Under the pieces are notes generated by a model. It did not search any database and had not been told where the DNA came from. It worked only from the letters and a program-made list of their open reading frames with translations. Shown piece after piece: positions 1 through 12,174 of a stretch of 64,000 nucleotides of DNA. The position numbers were made by a program, and so were the translations under genes. The DNA is from Dolomedes plantarius (Eukaryota; Arthropoda; Arachnida; Araneae; Dolomedidae). The DNA is taken from positions 65,613,577 through 65,677,576 of the forward strand of contig OU015497.1 of assembly GCA_907164885.2 (NCBI GenBank), given 5' to 3'. Positions within the stretch are counted from its first letter, which is position 1. Each line of letters opens with the position of its first letter.

Positions 1-373
1 TTATTAATGTATTCACAAAATACTCATTTCGCGATGATCATTTTAAAGCACAAGGAAATTTCCTTAATAATTATTTTTTTTTGGTGCAATGCAATACGTA
101 TTTTAATTACCCTAACATATCATCAATGAGTATTGCAGATTTGCTTTATGCTTATGGATCACGATGCACGAGATTTTAAAAGAATAAAATTATTGTACCA
201 TATGTGAGAAATAATCATCATTTGTGAAAGCGGATGATGATTAAAAGGAAATATTTCTGGAGTGTTTAGTTTCTCTATGGTAAAAAGCAATACATCTTTT
301 AATTTCCCTAACATTTCATCAATGAGCAATTGCTAACTTACTTTATGCTTATGGATCACGATGCACGGTATTT

Positions 374-420
<47 letters not shown>

Positions 421-1120
421 CACCATTTTCAGGAATCAATCACCATCTACGAGAGTGGATGATGATTCAAAACATATTCATCAAAAGAGTTTAGCTTTCC
501 TATGGAACAATGCAATACATGTTTTAATTTCTCTAACATTTCCTCTATGACTATTGCAGATAACTTTATGCTTATAGATAACGATGTCCGAGATTTAAAT
601 AGATAATTTATTGCATCATTTAAGAGAATGAATCATCCTCTGCGAGAGCTTATGATGATTCAAAGGATATTTTATCAGAAGATTTTAGTTTTCCTATGGG
701 GCAATGGAATACATGTTTTAATTTCTCTAACATTCCATCAATGAACTATTGCTGATTTACTTTATGCTTATAGGTCACGACGCACGAGATTAAAATAAAA
801 TTAATTTATTGCATCATCTGTGAGAGCGGATGATTATTTAAAGGCAATTTTCTAAGAAGAGTTCAATTTTCCTTTTGGCCAATGGAATACATTCATTAAT
901 TTCCCTAACATTTCATCAACAAACTATTGTTGATTTACTTTATGCTTATAAATCACGACGCACGAGATTAAGCGAAAATAATATATTGCATCATCTGCGA
1001 GAGTGGATGATGCAGTAACAGTTCAGCTTTCCTGTGGGGCAATGGAATACATGTTTTAATTGCTCTAACATTTCATCAGTCAACTATCTCTGATTTACTT
1101 TATGCTTATGGATCACGTGA
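1..1120. repeat. Tandem array, ~180-200 bp monomer, at least 6 copies
   Basis: A motif close to CTTTATGCTTATGGATCACG recurs near 143, 341, 563, 760, 939 and 1099. Each copy is preceded by a version of CTAACATTTCATCAATGA and followed, in all but the last, by a CATCATC...GATGATG inverted repeat. Spacing is about 198, 222, 197, 179 and 160 bp; the long 222 bp unit contains a (TA)n expansion at about 378-418. The array runs off the left edge of the window. No open reading frame is conserved between units, so this looks like satellite-type DNA. Confidence 0.85.
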
Positions 1121-2014
1121 CACTGCGACATTTGTACATGTTTCTGTATTTTGTTGGAATGTTAATTTTCTTTATAAATGAATATTAATAGTCATAACGT
1201 ATAAATGAATATTCAAGAGTAAAGCTGAAGTTTAATTAGAGTGAAATTTGTAACTAAAGTTACAAAAAAATATATTGCTTTTCGTTTAAATAATAAATAC
1301 AAAGCTGATGCTTTTATCTCTCATGCTGAAGTTTCAAAGTAGAAGTTTAATATGCCTTTGACGTCTTTAATGTTTTAGTTTATTTTAGGGTTTTCCTGGT
1401 CTTGTACGAATTGTCTTTTAATATTTCTATTGTTTTGTATTATTCTTACCTATTTCCAACATTACGCTTCAACATTTTTTTTTGGTGTTAGTTGTAAAAT
1501 AATATAAATTAATAATATAAATCGATTTGGAAAAATATTAATCATTAAAACAAAGGATTGTCATTAGTTTAAAGTAAAGTATTTTTTTAAATAAATTAGT
1601 GTTGTTTTATTAAGCAAAAAAATATTGGTATGTCATTGTACTATTTGCTTTTCTGTAACGAAGTAAAGAAGTAAAACATAATCAAAAATACAATTCCATG
1701 AGTTACTTATGTTCTTATTAAGCTTTATTTAAGTAGTACTAAAAACAGTAAAAGAATAATAATAATTAAAGTACCAAAATATTTCATATCAGCTAAATTA
1801 AACAGTAAATGCATTTAATGTTAGCACTGCACTTCTCTTACTGTATTTAAAAGTAGATCTTAACGAATACATTTTGTACAAAATGATATTGATAGATTCA
1901 CAATTCTAAAAACCTATAAAAGAATTAGTTACCTGCATTAGAATATACTTTATTTAAAAAATGTTAAAAATTAATATCAAGCACATTGCTTTAAATTGAT
2001 AACGCAAACAGATA
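1121..2014. other. AT-rich spacer, nothing recognised
   Basis: Unique-looking AT-rich sequence between the first tandem array and the Tc1-like element. I see no long ORF, RNA gene or TIR here. The last two bases (2013-2014, TA) are the left target duplication of the next element. Confidence 0.6.
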
Positions 2015-3538
2015 CACTGGTGTAAGAAATTAAGAGAATTTACAGACTTTGTCGATTATCTCTAGAACCACTGTACCGATTTTAATGAAATTTGATATGT
2101 AGATACATTGATACAATACAAAACAAATAACCATTCAATAATTGTAATACACACGCATGGTCGTGTGTAACACTCGTTGGAGTCGGAAGGTATGAAATGG
2201 CGGTTGCAGAATAAACAAAAAAAAGGATTAATTCTTGGTGTTATTTTGCAGCAATCGGTTAATTTCAAATTGTAACAGTAAAAATGAGTAACCACCAACG
2301 TTTAGATGATGGAATGAGGTGGCGCATTGTGGGGAGGCTAGAAGCAGGCCAATCTCAAGTCCAAATTTGAAGACTGTTTAAGTTAACACCCAGCGTCGTG
2401 TGTAACTTATGGAAACAGTTCCAGGATACCGGATCCATCGAGAGAAAGCCTGGGCAAGGTCGTCCAAGAGCCACGACGGCCAGAGAAGATCTCCATTTGT
2501 CGATTATAGCTAGGCCTAACAGGAGTGCTACAGCTTCTCACCTCTCTCGTGACTTGTATGCAGCCACAGGAACCCGTGTATCAATGGTGACTGTTTCCAA
2601 AAGACTTCATGAGAGAGGGTTGTTTGCAAGAAGACCTGCTGTTTGCATCCTGCTCACTTCTACGAACAGGAGAATCCGTTTATCATGGTGCAGAAAGCAT
2701 AGAGATTGGAGTATGGATCAATGAGCGACCGTTCTCTTCACTGATGAGTCCCGGTTCAGTCTAAACACCGATTCTCGCCGTATGTTCATATGGAGAGAAC
2801 CAGGGATCCGCTACCTACCCTCCAATGTCCGCGAAATCGACCATTATGGCGGAGGAGATTTAAGGGTCTGGGCAGGCATAATGTTGGATGACTGCACACC
2901 TCTCCATGTCTTTGAAAGAGGCACTGTGACTGGTGTGAGGTATAGGGATAAGGTCTTGGAGCCCTATGTTCATCTTTTCAGGGGTGCAGTTGGCCCTGAG
3001 TTCATTTTAATGGACGATAACGCGAGGCCACATAGAGATCTTCTGGTCGACGAATTTCTAGAGTGTGGGGATATTCGCCGGATGGATTGGCCAGCCAGAT
3101 CTCCAGACCTTAACCCTATAGAGAATGTCTGGAACGCTCTGGGGAGGGCAATTGCAACTCGCATCCCCCCTCCGAGAGCCATCCAGGGAATGAAAACAGC
3201 GTTGCTGAACGAGTGGGACCAATTGCCACAGGAAATAATAAACTGCCTTATTTCAAGTATGAAATCACGCTGCGAGACCTTTATATCTGTAAGAGGGGAC
3301 CATACCCCTATTTACCCATCTATTAACCCATTTTTTGTTTATTCTGCAACCGTTGTTTCATACCTTTCGACTCCAACGAGTGTTACGCACGATCATGCGT
3401 GTGTATTACAATTATTGAATGGTTATTTGTTTTGTATTGTATCAAAGTATGTACATATCAAATTTCATTAAAATCGGTACAGTGGTTCTATAGATAATCG
3501 ACCAAGTCTACAAATTCTCTTAATTTCTTACACCAGTG
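2015..3538 (+). mobile_element. Tc1-like (DD34E) DNA transposon, near full length
   Basis: The element begins CACTGGTGTAAGAAATT and ends with the reverse complement of that sequence. It is flanked on both sides by TA (2013-2014 and 3539-3540), the target duplication of the Tc1/mariner superfamily. The TIRs are long, about 210 bp each (2015 to about 2226 and about 3329 to 3538), which is typical of long inverted repeat Tc1-like elements. Total length is 1524 bp. It carries one transposase reading frame, broken by two stops. Both ends are well preserved, so the ends could in principle still be recognised by an active relative; that last point is inference. Confidence 0.93.
2284..3471 (+). pseudogene. 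Tc1-like transposase with two in-frame nonsense codons
   Basis: A single reading frame from ATG 2284 holds a complete Tc1-like transposase: an N-terminal helix-turn-helix region (SVVCNLWKQFQDTGSIERK), the GQGRPR linker motif, then the DDE domain. The catalytic residues are present: FTDES (Asp codon 2743-2745), MDDNARPH (second Asp 3016-3018) and DLNPIENVW (Glu 3121-3123). There are 34 residues between the second Asp and the Glu, hence DD34E. The frame is broken only by TGA at 2368-2370 and TGA at 2722-2724 (where WATVLF would be expected), with no frameshift. The frame runs on past the usual HTPY-like end into the right TIR and stops at TAA 3469-3471. In life it would bind the TIRs and cut and paste the element in the nucleus; this copy cannot make full-length enzyme. 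The low level of damage suggests a fairly recent loss. Confidence 0.93.
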
Positions 3539-3540
3539 TA

Positions 3541-4611
3541 TATCATGCAACAGGACGTTTACTTCGTTATTAAATTTTTTTAAAAACATTATTCACTGTC
3601 TCAGTTAAAATGTTTAAGCTTTAAATGATTATTTAAAAAATAATTCTAAATTGTACAATTATGTTTCGTTGAAGATAATCTAAGGAAGTCTAAATGTTAA
3701 CACAAAGTTAGTATGAATAAAAACATTATATTATTAAGTAATATATTCATTCAGACTGAGACTTAACTCAATGCCTAACTTTTTTCTGTTTTAGAGTCAA
3801 GCAACCGTGGCACAGTTACCGTATTCTATTTACGTTTCCTGTCATGTTTTATCTTCCTTTTTTTAATTTAATTATATCTAGTCCGATACATCTAAGTTGA
3901 GTGTAACGGAGTGGCGTCATGAGGACTATAAGTAAAGCAGGCAGAAAAAGAGGTGAGTTTTTTTAACTACGAGAAGATAGATTTTGCTGCCCACTGAGTA
4001 TAGAGGATGACGTCTTATCCTTCCACGCCTAAGGCTTTGGTTCAATACCGAAGTAAGGCTTCGGTTCAATACCGAAGTAAGGCTTGGTTACCATGTGCGT
4101 AAAGTCAGACTTCCACCTGAAATAGGACCCCGTCTTCAAGGAAAATCTGTGAAAATCCCACTGTCCATCGCCGGGTTTATCATGTATGTAAGAATGAATT
4201 ACCGCTGGATTATGTATTTTATAATGTATATTGTCTCCTCTATCTTCATATGTACTCTAGACAGAGGACTTTGTCTACTGAGACCCCAGAGACATATACA
4301 GCAACAAAATAGATTTCAGTAGGTAATTTTACTAAAATTAGTGGTAAATTACTCAAGTGCTGCGAAAGGAAAGTATAAGCAATGTCTATGAATTAAATTG
4401 GTGTTTAATTATAGGTAAAATTCAATGAAGCCCATTTTACTATATGAAACCTGTTAAAAAAGAACTTTAAGATTTGGTTCAGCTGAAATTGTCACCATTA
4501 ATACAATGGAGTTCAAGGAGAACTATTTAATGTCTAGGTATATACTTGAACATAAAAATCTTTCTAAGTCGAATCCTGATACGAAATTTTTATACCTAGT
4601 CGAATAAAAGT
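3541..4611. other. Spacer, no gene recognised; short 24 bp tandem repeat at 4031-4085
   Basis: Mostly unremarkable AT-rich DNA. At 4031-4054 and 4055-4078 there is a 24 bp direct repeat (AAGGCTTCGGTTCAATACCG plus AAGT), followed by a partial third copy at 4079. Short ORFs here (for example 4095-4322) show no recognisable domain. Confidence 0.55.
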
Positions 4612-4954
<343 letters not shown>

Positions 4955-7879
4955 ATTCAGCGTGCATTTATTGTTTGGATTTACCTCATTGCAATATTCT
5001 TGTTAAATTTGGCCAGAAATAGTATTTTAAGTCATCACATGCGTCTGTTTATTAAGGGATAAATAATTTTCACAATCTTTTTTCTTCTTTGAGCAACTTT
5101 ATGATTTTTGTAATAATTTAATAGTTAAATTCAAGAGAATTGAAAAAAAAATCTGAATTGTTGTAATCATATAACAATATTTAGTACAGAAAATGGACCA
5201 TTAAAAAGGCCAATAACAACAGTGAAAATTGAGTGGAAGCGTTATTGGCTACTAACTCATATTTACTTTGCAATTTATATGAACTTCCTAGCAAGTGTTA
5301 CTGAATGAAAAGACGGGAGTAAAAAATAAATAAAAAAATAAAAAAAACAACTAAGAAGCCAGCTTTTGCACGCAAAAATTTGATGCATTTTTCCTTTTCT
5401 TTACGAAAAAAAAATTTATTTTTTTATATATACTATCTCTTCCTCCTTTTCATCTAAGATAAAAAGCAAAGAAAAATATAAATAATATAAAAAATAAGAC
5501 ACATAAACGATGCGAGATCTAATGATGAGCATTTTATCCATTTCCTTCCTACTTTACTCTTTCATGAGGCATATTTATTGATTTTCCCCCTTCTTTTATA
5601 AGCTCCAGGTCTTTTTAATAAATAAATGGAACCGTTTTATTCAAAAACGTTTGCAAATGAAAGGCTTGCTTAGATCAATCATGGTTGTAGAGGGAGAAGG
5701 GGAAAAAAATTCAACTTAAAACATGGAAACGCGCCAAATTTCATCATTAGTTATACAGCTCAAACCACAAATTACGGAAATGGTTTAGAAATGTAACATT
5801 TGATCTATTACAACACGCCCTTAGGAGTACAGTCTCGGAATGATAAAAACAATGAAACGGAACTTACATATTTCTTCATGAATGCGCACTTTTTTGTTTT
5901 GTTTTTTTTGTTCTTGCGACCAAAAGTGCGAAAAAGGCAGAAATTGAAAGCATTCATTACTGTAAAATTCCAGAAAACACTTCCTATATTTTATTCTTTT
6001 AGCAGGTTCATAAGTTTCTGTATAATTCATGGAGCTTATAATTCCTCGGCATTATGTATGTATGTGTGGGGAAGTGATAGTTTCAAAAACATTAAATTCC
6101 AGCTGTCGAGTTTATTTAGTGTCAAACTATACAAAAGTCATAAATTTATCCGGTTTTTTTTAGTTTATAGTTATAGTTTTTAAGTTATAGTTTTCACACT
6201 ATAAATTTTTCGCTGAATTTAGAATAGCACCAACCATTTGTAAACATATAATTTTTTATAAAAAATAAAACATTTCATATGTTTTCGAAGAAATATATGG
6301 TCGTAATTGCGCGTTTAATCTTTTGTTGTCTGACAAAAGTTTAAAAATTTTTTTTTCCTTTGTACTTGGGAAGTTTGATTTCGTCTCAGGCAGAATTTGA
6401 AAGAATAAAATTTTATAATACCTAGAAAATAAAGATAATTTAAAACTTATAGGAAGTTTTTGAAAATATAATATGAAAAATCTGAAAACTTTTGTAAAAA
6501 AAAAGAAAAAAAATCTGAATTATTTAGATAATTTAATCAGTTTTAACATTTAACATACTTTTTGACCGATACCAGTAAACTCGTGTTTTTACACGCAAAT
6601 GTTGAAGACAGTTTAGGATAAAGAAAAGTCATATTGGAGAAATTTTAGATCAACTGAACATTGCTTCAGTTGAAATCTACCTTAACTTTTACCTTAATCA
6701 GTTTCGGACAAATCTTCACATTTTATCATTTAAACTGTGAAACTCATACCCCCATATAAAGGAAACGTGTTTCAGAATATGAAAATGCCCTATTAAATTC
6801 CAAAATTTCAGTCTTTGCCGTGACTTGCTTGTATATTTAAATAAAATTTCCTGTCAACATTGTATTAAGATTGACTGTACTGTAGAAGATGCATGCAGTT
6901 AACAGCAGAGGTAGTTATATGTTTCCTTTTTCTATCTTGTATTTATTTGCGCCCCTTAATTTTGCTACTAGAAAAATCTTTGTTTCAATTTGTTTTGTGA
7001 CACTTATCTAAACACTTGTTTGGTCAGGGAATATACAATTCGTTTTTAGATTCTGTAAAGTAATTTTTATATAGTTCTTAACTAAGTAATCGACTGCCTC
7101 TGATGTTCTAGAGCAGGGGCTTGCCAAACTGGGGCCCTGCGTTCTTTCTTTGCGACTCATTTCACCAAACATTCAAATCAGCGGCATGTCGAATAATCTC
7201 CATTTTTGGTACATCTTGTTACTGTTAAGTCCTTTTATTCTACAATTAGGCTGATGAAAAATAAACAACGCTTAGTGTTGGCAAATCACCATTTAACTGA
7301 ATTGATACGAATCGCAACAAACTTAATATATGCCAAATTTGAAAAATTTGGCCAAAAAATTAAAGAAAAATAAATATTAAAGCTAATAAAATTATTTAAG
7401 TATGCATAGTTATTAACTAATATAGTAATTGGAGAGTGACATATTTCATATAAAAATTCGAAAATGCAAATCTTAAAATTTATTTCATATCAAATATAAT
7501 CTTTTTTTTTCAGTTTTGGGCACTTCTAAGTAAGCAGGTATTCTGAAATGACTCTTAACCCTGTTTATCTTTCCCACTCCTGTTCTGGAGGATTTAATAA
7601 AAGCAAAGTTTAAGTTGGCAAATAAAATTATTTATTAATTACTCCATATCAAAAGCCAACCATTGAACTCATCACTACCGACTTATGTTTACACTCTTAA
7701 GTAGCATGCCCACTTTTCACCTAAAACTAGATCACATCACCAAACTGATATTAGTTCCTAATCCTGCTTGTAATCCAAGATATCTAACATCTAAATCACT
7801 TAATTTAAAATCCAGGCTTCCTTGATGCCTCATTAACGAAATGCTCTCGGCTTACGACAGTATCGGAGACTTTGCATCC
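4955..7879. other. AT-rich spacer without recognisable gene
   Basis: I see no supported gene in about 2.9 kb. A 127-codon ORF at 5800-6183 has low-complexity Phe/Lys-rich composition and no recognisable motif, so I do not call it. Around 7112-7140 a GC-rich stretch (GCAGGGGCTTGCCAAACTGG) resembles one end of a hAT-type MITE, but no matching second end was found. Confidence 0.55.
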
Positions 7880-9245
7880 GCCCATTGCTTTCACCGTGTT
7901 TTATCGGCCCCTCTTGCAACTTGTTATTTACGTGTACATATTGAATTACAATACACTCGTCGCTTTCAGAGCTTGCATTAACGTTGCAGGAGGCAATGCA
8001 AACGACTTTGCAATAAATTACGATAAAAAAAATGTAATTTTTTTTAAATGCATTTTTTTACAACAGATTTTGAGCCGTCATATTTAGAATAAATCTTGGT
8101 TAAATGTAAAAAGTTAAACATCTTTTAGCCTCAGTGTCTTCAGATATATATCTGATATATCTTATCATATGTTTTGCTGGTCATATTATACTATACCCTA
8201 CATTAAAACTTGTTATTCAGGTGTATATTGAATTACGCTATACTGGTCTCTTCAGAAGCGTGCGTTAAAGTTGCATGAAGCAATGTAAAATTGTTTGCAG
8301 TGGCGTAGCGACCATAACTGACACCCGGGGCACGACACCTTTTTACCCGAAAAACGTAGAGTAATATAATATATATAATTAGTTAACAGGACCATTGGCG
8401 CCCCTCTGCGAGTGGCTCCCAGGGCATGATAGACCCCCCCCCCTTGTCCCCCCCTCGCTACGCCACTGAGTGTTTGCAGTGAATTACAAAAGAAAAGGAA
8501 ATAATAAAATATATTAAAAAATGCAGAATCCTGCAACAAATTTTGTACCTTTCATATTTTAAATCATGTTGGGTTTAATGCAAAATAATTTCGTTCTTTT
8601 AGTATCAGTGTAAGTTATATTCAAATATGTATCTGATATGTCTTACCGTTAAAACTATTCCCCTTCATTAAATCTTTTTCTTTGTGTAATAATATTCATT
8701 TGCAATAAACTGGTCTCTTAGGAGCGTGCGTAAGCGTTGTATGAGACGATGCAAAACAGTTTGCAATGAATTACAAGTAAAAAATGAATAAATAAATAAA
8801 AAGTTTAAAAAAAAATCAGAGAAAAATGCCAGTTTCTCATAACATTTTTAGATCCATTAATATTTTATATAAAAGCTTAGTTTGATAAAAAAAAAACGCG
8901 TCTTTTAGTATCAGTGTCTTCAGATATGTGTCTGATACGTCTTATCGTTAAAATTATCCTCTGCATTAAAACTTGCAATTTATATAAAAAATATTGAATT
9001 ACAATAAACTGGCCACTTTAAGAGCATACGTTAACGCTGAATGAGGCAATGCAAAAGAGTTTGCAATGAATTACAAAAAAAAAGGCATCTAAAAAACGCA
9101 TCAGAAAAAAATGCAATATCTCGCAACTTATTTTGCTCGTTTCATTTTTTACATCAAGCTCAGTTTAACGTAAAAAATTACGCATCTGTTAGAACCAGCG
9201 TCAACAGATATGCATCTCTTTTGTTTTATCATTATTACTGAATTT
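7880..9245. repeat. Tandem array, ~290 bp monomer, about 4 copies
   Basis: Units are marked by ATTGAATTACAATA-like sequence (near 7940, 8228, a diverged copy near 8700, and 8995), then GCGTGCGTTAA-like sequence, GAGGCAATGCAAA, TTTGCAATGAATTAC, and later AGTATCAGTGTCTTCAGATA followed by CTGATATATCTTATC. Spacing is about 290 bp, except between copies 2 and 3, where a 171 bp hAT-type element plus its target duplication accounts for the excess. Units are about 70-80% alike by eye. No conserved ORF. Confidence 0.85.
8298..8468. mobile_element. hAT-type MITE (171 bp) with 8 bp target duplication
   Basis: It starts CAGTGGCGTAGCGA and ends TCGCTACGCCACTG, a perfect 14 bp TIR. It is flanked by ATTGTTTG (8290-8297) and AGTGTTTG (8469-8476), an 8 bp duplication with one mismatch, the length typical of hAT elements. 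Removing the element and one flank restores the repeat-unit sequence seen in neighbouring monomers (TTTGCAGTGAATTAC), which proves an insertion. It is GC-richer than its surroundings, with C/G runs in the centre, and does not code. Confidence 0.88.
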
Positions 9246-11738
9246 TATACCAAAATATTTAAGGTATCAAAATCAATTAAAGTTTAAGTTTTTAAGATAC
9301 TATAAAATTATCCCTTACACTGAAAGAACTATACAGTTTCAGACTCCAAATGGTTTCAATATCATACTTAACTAAAATGCAAGAAATATGAAAATGACTT
9401 TTAGATTTTATATATATTTTCCTTGGAAAGGAAAAATTCTAAGGTACCTTTAAAAAAGTACAAATGTCTCTAAATCTAATCCTAATATGATGCATAAAAA
9501 ATACGTCTTTATGCATGGATTGTAGGATTTTTCAATATAAAATTAAGTGATAGTTATGAGAAAAATTTTGGGTAAAAGTTGCATAAAATTTAATTCACTT
9601 TAACTAATTAGCCATCTTTAATCTCTTTTCAGTATAGCCGTTTTCTCCTCCTTTTTTCATAAATTTAGCAAACCAGCTTGATTAACCTACCAATTTTTTT
9701 AACTGTCTCCTTAGTTAATCAAGTAAACACCATTACTGAATTCTTATTTTAATCTGCTCATTTTTTCCACGTTTCCTAATTAACCTTTAGAGTTAACTAA
9801 CGGCAATAATTTCTGGATCTTTAAAGGAAGCACTTACAAATAATATATTCGTTTGACTTTTTTTTTTCATCACGGTGGTTTCAATTAAATCTATGAAAGC
9901 AGTATGGTTGGATTAAAGTCTTAAGTATTCTAAGAGCTAAAAATACTTAAAAATTATTGTTTTTTAGTTACTACCACCTCGCCTTGAAATTCTTGTTCCT
10001 AAAGTTAAGAAAACAGGATTGTCATCTTTTGGACTTTAGCTGCGTGATTATGTGGAAGACATTTATTTAAACAAATCAAGAAATTTAAAGTGTTTCTAAC
10101 TTGAAAGAATAAAGGAGGATTTCTATTATGGGAACTTCGTATTATCTCTTTTTTTGACTATTGCAAATCTTTATCTTAAATTTATCTTGTTATTGGAAAC
10201 TTGATTTCTTTGTCATAAATAAATGAATCTTTTTTATTTCCATTCAGTTATTGGTGATGATTTGAAAAAGTTTATTATAAGGAATTTTGAATTATGATGT
10301 TGCGTGTGTCGTTTGACGGTATTTGTGATTTAATGATAACAGATAACCACGAAAAGTTTATTTTCTTTTTAATCCAAAGCAGTCCAAAAATTACAGTCAC
10401 TTAAAACTATACAGAGGTTCGGCAAAAAAGACTTCAGACTTGACACAGAAGCTCGTTATACACATGCGCAATATCAGTACACAAATAACAGAACTGACCT
10501 CTAACTGTGAGATGAATGATTGATATCTTTATCAGCCAAGTGCTTATATACCCTTGGCGACATTTTTGATTGTTCTAGAAAGGGAAAATTCAAGAACTCG
10601 ATAAACACGCCACCTAGGGAAAATCTGATTGGTTCTCCAAACACCCCAAAAGTAGCCAAATTTGTCACCAAGCTCACCAAAATTCCCGAAAATTTCACTG
10701 AATGGCCATATATTGACGTTTTACGCTCAATTTGTGACAGCAAATAAATTATATTTATCACAAAAGCAATATAAATTAAGGGGAAACAAGGAGGATATAT
10801 ACAGGAAAATTTTAATGCATAAACTAAGTGGTTCGGAAGTCAAAATATGAAATTCCTCGCATCTCAGTGATGATTCAGTTGACAAAGTACAAACCTCAAA
10901 ATTAGGAGACCTGACTTTCCCCCGGGGTCGAGAAAATGGTTTTTAGAAGCAATAGATATTCATAATGTGTGTTGTTAGTTCCTTGTACAATACTCAAAAA
11001 TAACGAAAGTTTAAAAAAAATTCTATACTGTAAATTTTAAAAAACCTAATGATATCTAAATTGAACGAAATGATGGACCATTTCATTATGAATTTAATGT
11101 ACAAAAAATATATTTGATCTTTCAAATTCAATAACATAATCTTAGGGTTATAGTTATAGTTAGGTCATAATTAGGATATAGTTATTTTTAGATTCTAGTT
11201 AAAAATCTTCCTTTTTATTTTTGCTGTAGACATTATTTTAAAGTTCAGTACCTAAATGTATGGTATGTTGAAATATAGCCAAAAAGAATATACAACGTTG
11301 GAAATTAAATATCTGTTTTAAACTAACTCCCAGAATAGTTTTTCCCTGCGGCAAATACTGTGACAAGGCGTCTCTTTTCGAGTAATTAAAAAGTGAAAAA
11401 TTTACAGAGTTGTAAAAGTATTTTGCACGCTTTCTAATATTTCATTTGTAACAGAAATGTAAGGGAGTTTAAACGATTATGAGAGAGGGCATGTGGTTTT
11501 GATAAGAGAATAATCACTCTTCCAGAATATTATATTATCTTGGATAAAATGTAAACAACGAGATTTCTGTTACGATGAGAAAGATTAGTTCCGGGTCATC
11601 CAAAACCGAAATCTGTGTTTGACGTCATATAATAAATGTTTCCAAAGTACATAAACTAAAATCGAGCTTTAGATTAAATTCATGTTGCCTGTAGATGTTT
11701 AAACACCAACGCACCTGGAACTATTATAATATGAATGC

Positions 11739-11740
<2 letters not shown>
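9246..11740. other. AT-rich spacer; moderately GC-richer patch at 10400-10760
   Basis: No gene is supported. The patch at about 10400-10760 has more balanced base composition than its surroundings and includes GCTTATATACCCTTGG near 10543, reminiscent of a core promoter or an LTR fragment. I could not find terminal repeats or a coding frame, so it stays unclassified. Confidence 0.45.
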
Positions 11741-11799
<59 letters not shown>

Positions 11800-11802
11800 A
11801 TG

Positions 11803-11874
<72 letters not shown>
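11741..11874. repeat. (TA)n(TG)n(TA)n compound microsatellite
   Basis: Alternating TA, then TG (about 11782-11800) with TATG interruptions, then TA again up to the start of the adjacent MITE at 11875. Confidence 0.96.
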
Positions 11875-11877
<3 letters not shown>

Positions 11878-12172
11878 GGTGTCCATAATTAAAGACCCAC
11901 TTTCAAAAGGCTGCAAAAAAGAACCACTGGTCAGAATAACTTCAAATTTGAACTGAATATACTGGAAGAAGGAGGAAACGATTTGGCAAAATAAAAAAAA
12001 TTTTCCAAAATGTATCAATAGATGGCGCTGTAACATTTTGGAACTTTTTTTTTTATTATGCCAAATCGTTTTCCCCTTTTCCAGTTTATTCAGTTCAAAT
12101 TTGAAATCATTCTGACCAGTGGTTCTTTTTTGCCAGCCTTTTGAAAGTGGGACTTTAATTATGGACACCCTG
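11875..12172. mobile_element. Foldback Tc1/mariner-type MITE (298 bp)
   Basis: It begins CAGGGTGTCCATAATTAAAG and ends with the near-exact reverse complement ending GACACCCTG, with TA on both sides (11873-11874 and 12173-12174). Almost the whole element is an imperfect palindrome: each arm contains AAAGGCTG/CAGCCTTT-like, CCACTGGTCAGAAT and TTCAAATTTGAACTGAATA motifs. The arms are about 130 bp around a short central segment with ATGGCGCTGTAACATTTTGG. Both arms together give a long ORF (11680-12168, minus) that is only a by-product. It has no transposase and must have moved in trans. Confidence 0.9.
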
Positions 12173-12174
12173 TA

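Noticed and set aside
5800..6183. 127-codon ORF on the plus strand
   Set aside because: Composition follows the AT-rich background (Phe, Lys, Tyr, Ser), there is an antisense ORF over the same bases, and no motif is visible.
7112..7200. hAT-like end GCAGGGGCTTGCCAAACTGG
   Set aside because: No matching right TIR or 8 bp duplication could be found, so it is not listed as an element.
11680..12168. 162-codon minus-strand ORF
   Set aside because: It joins a foldback MITE arm to a (TA)n tract; no domain.
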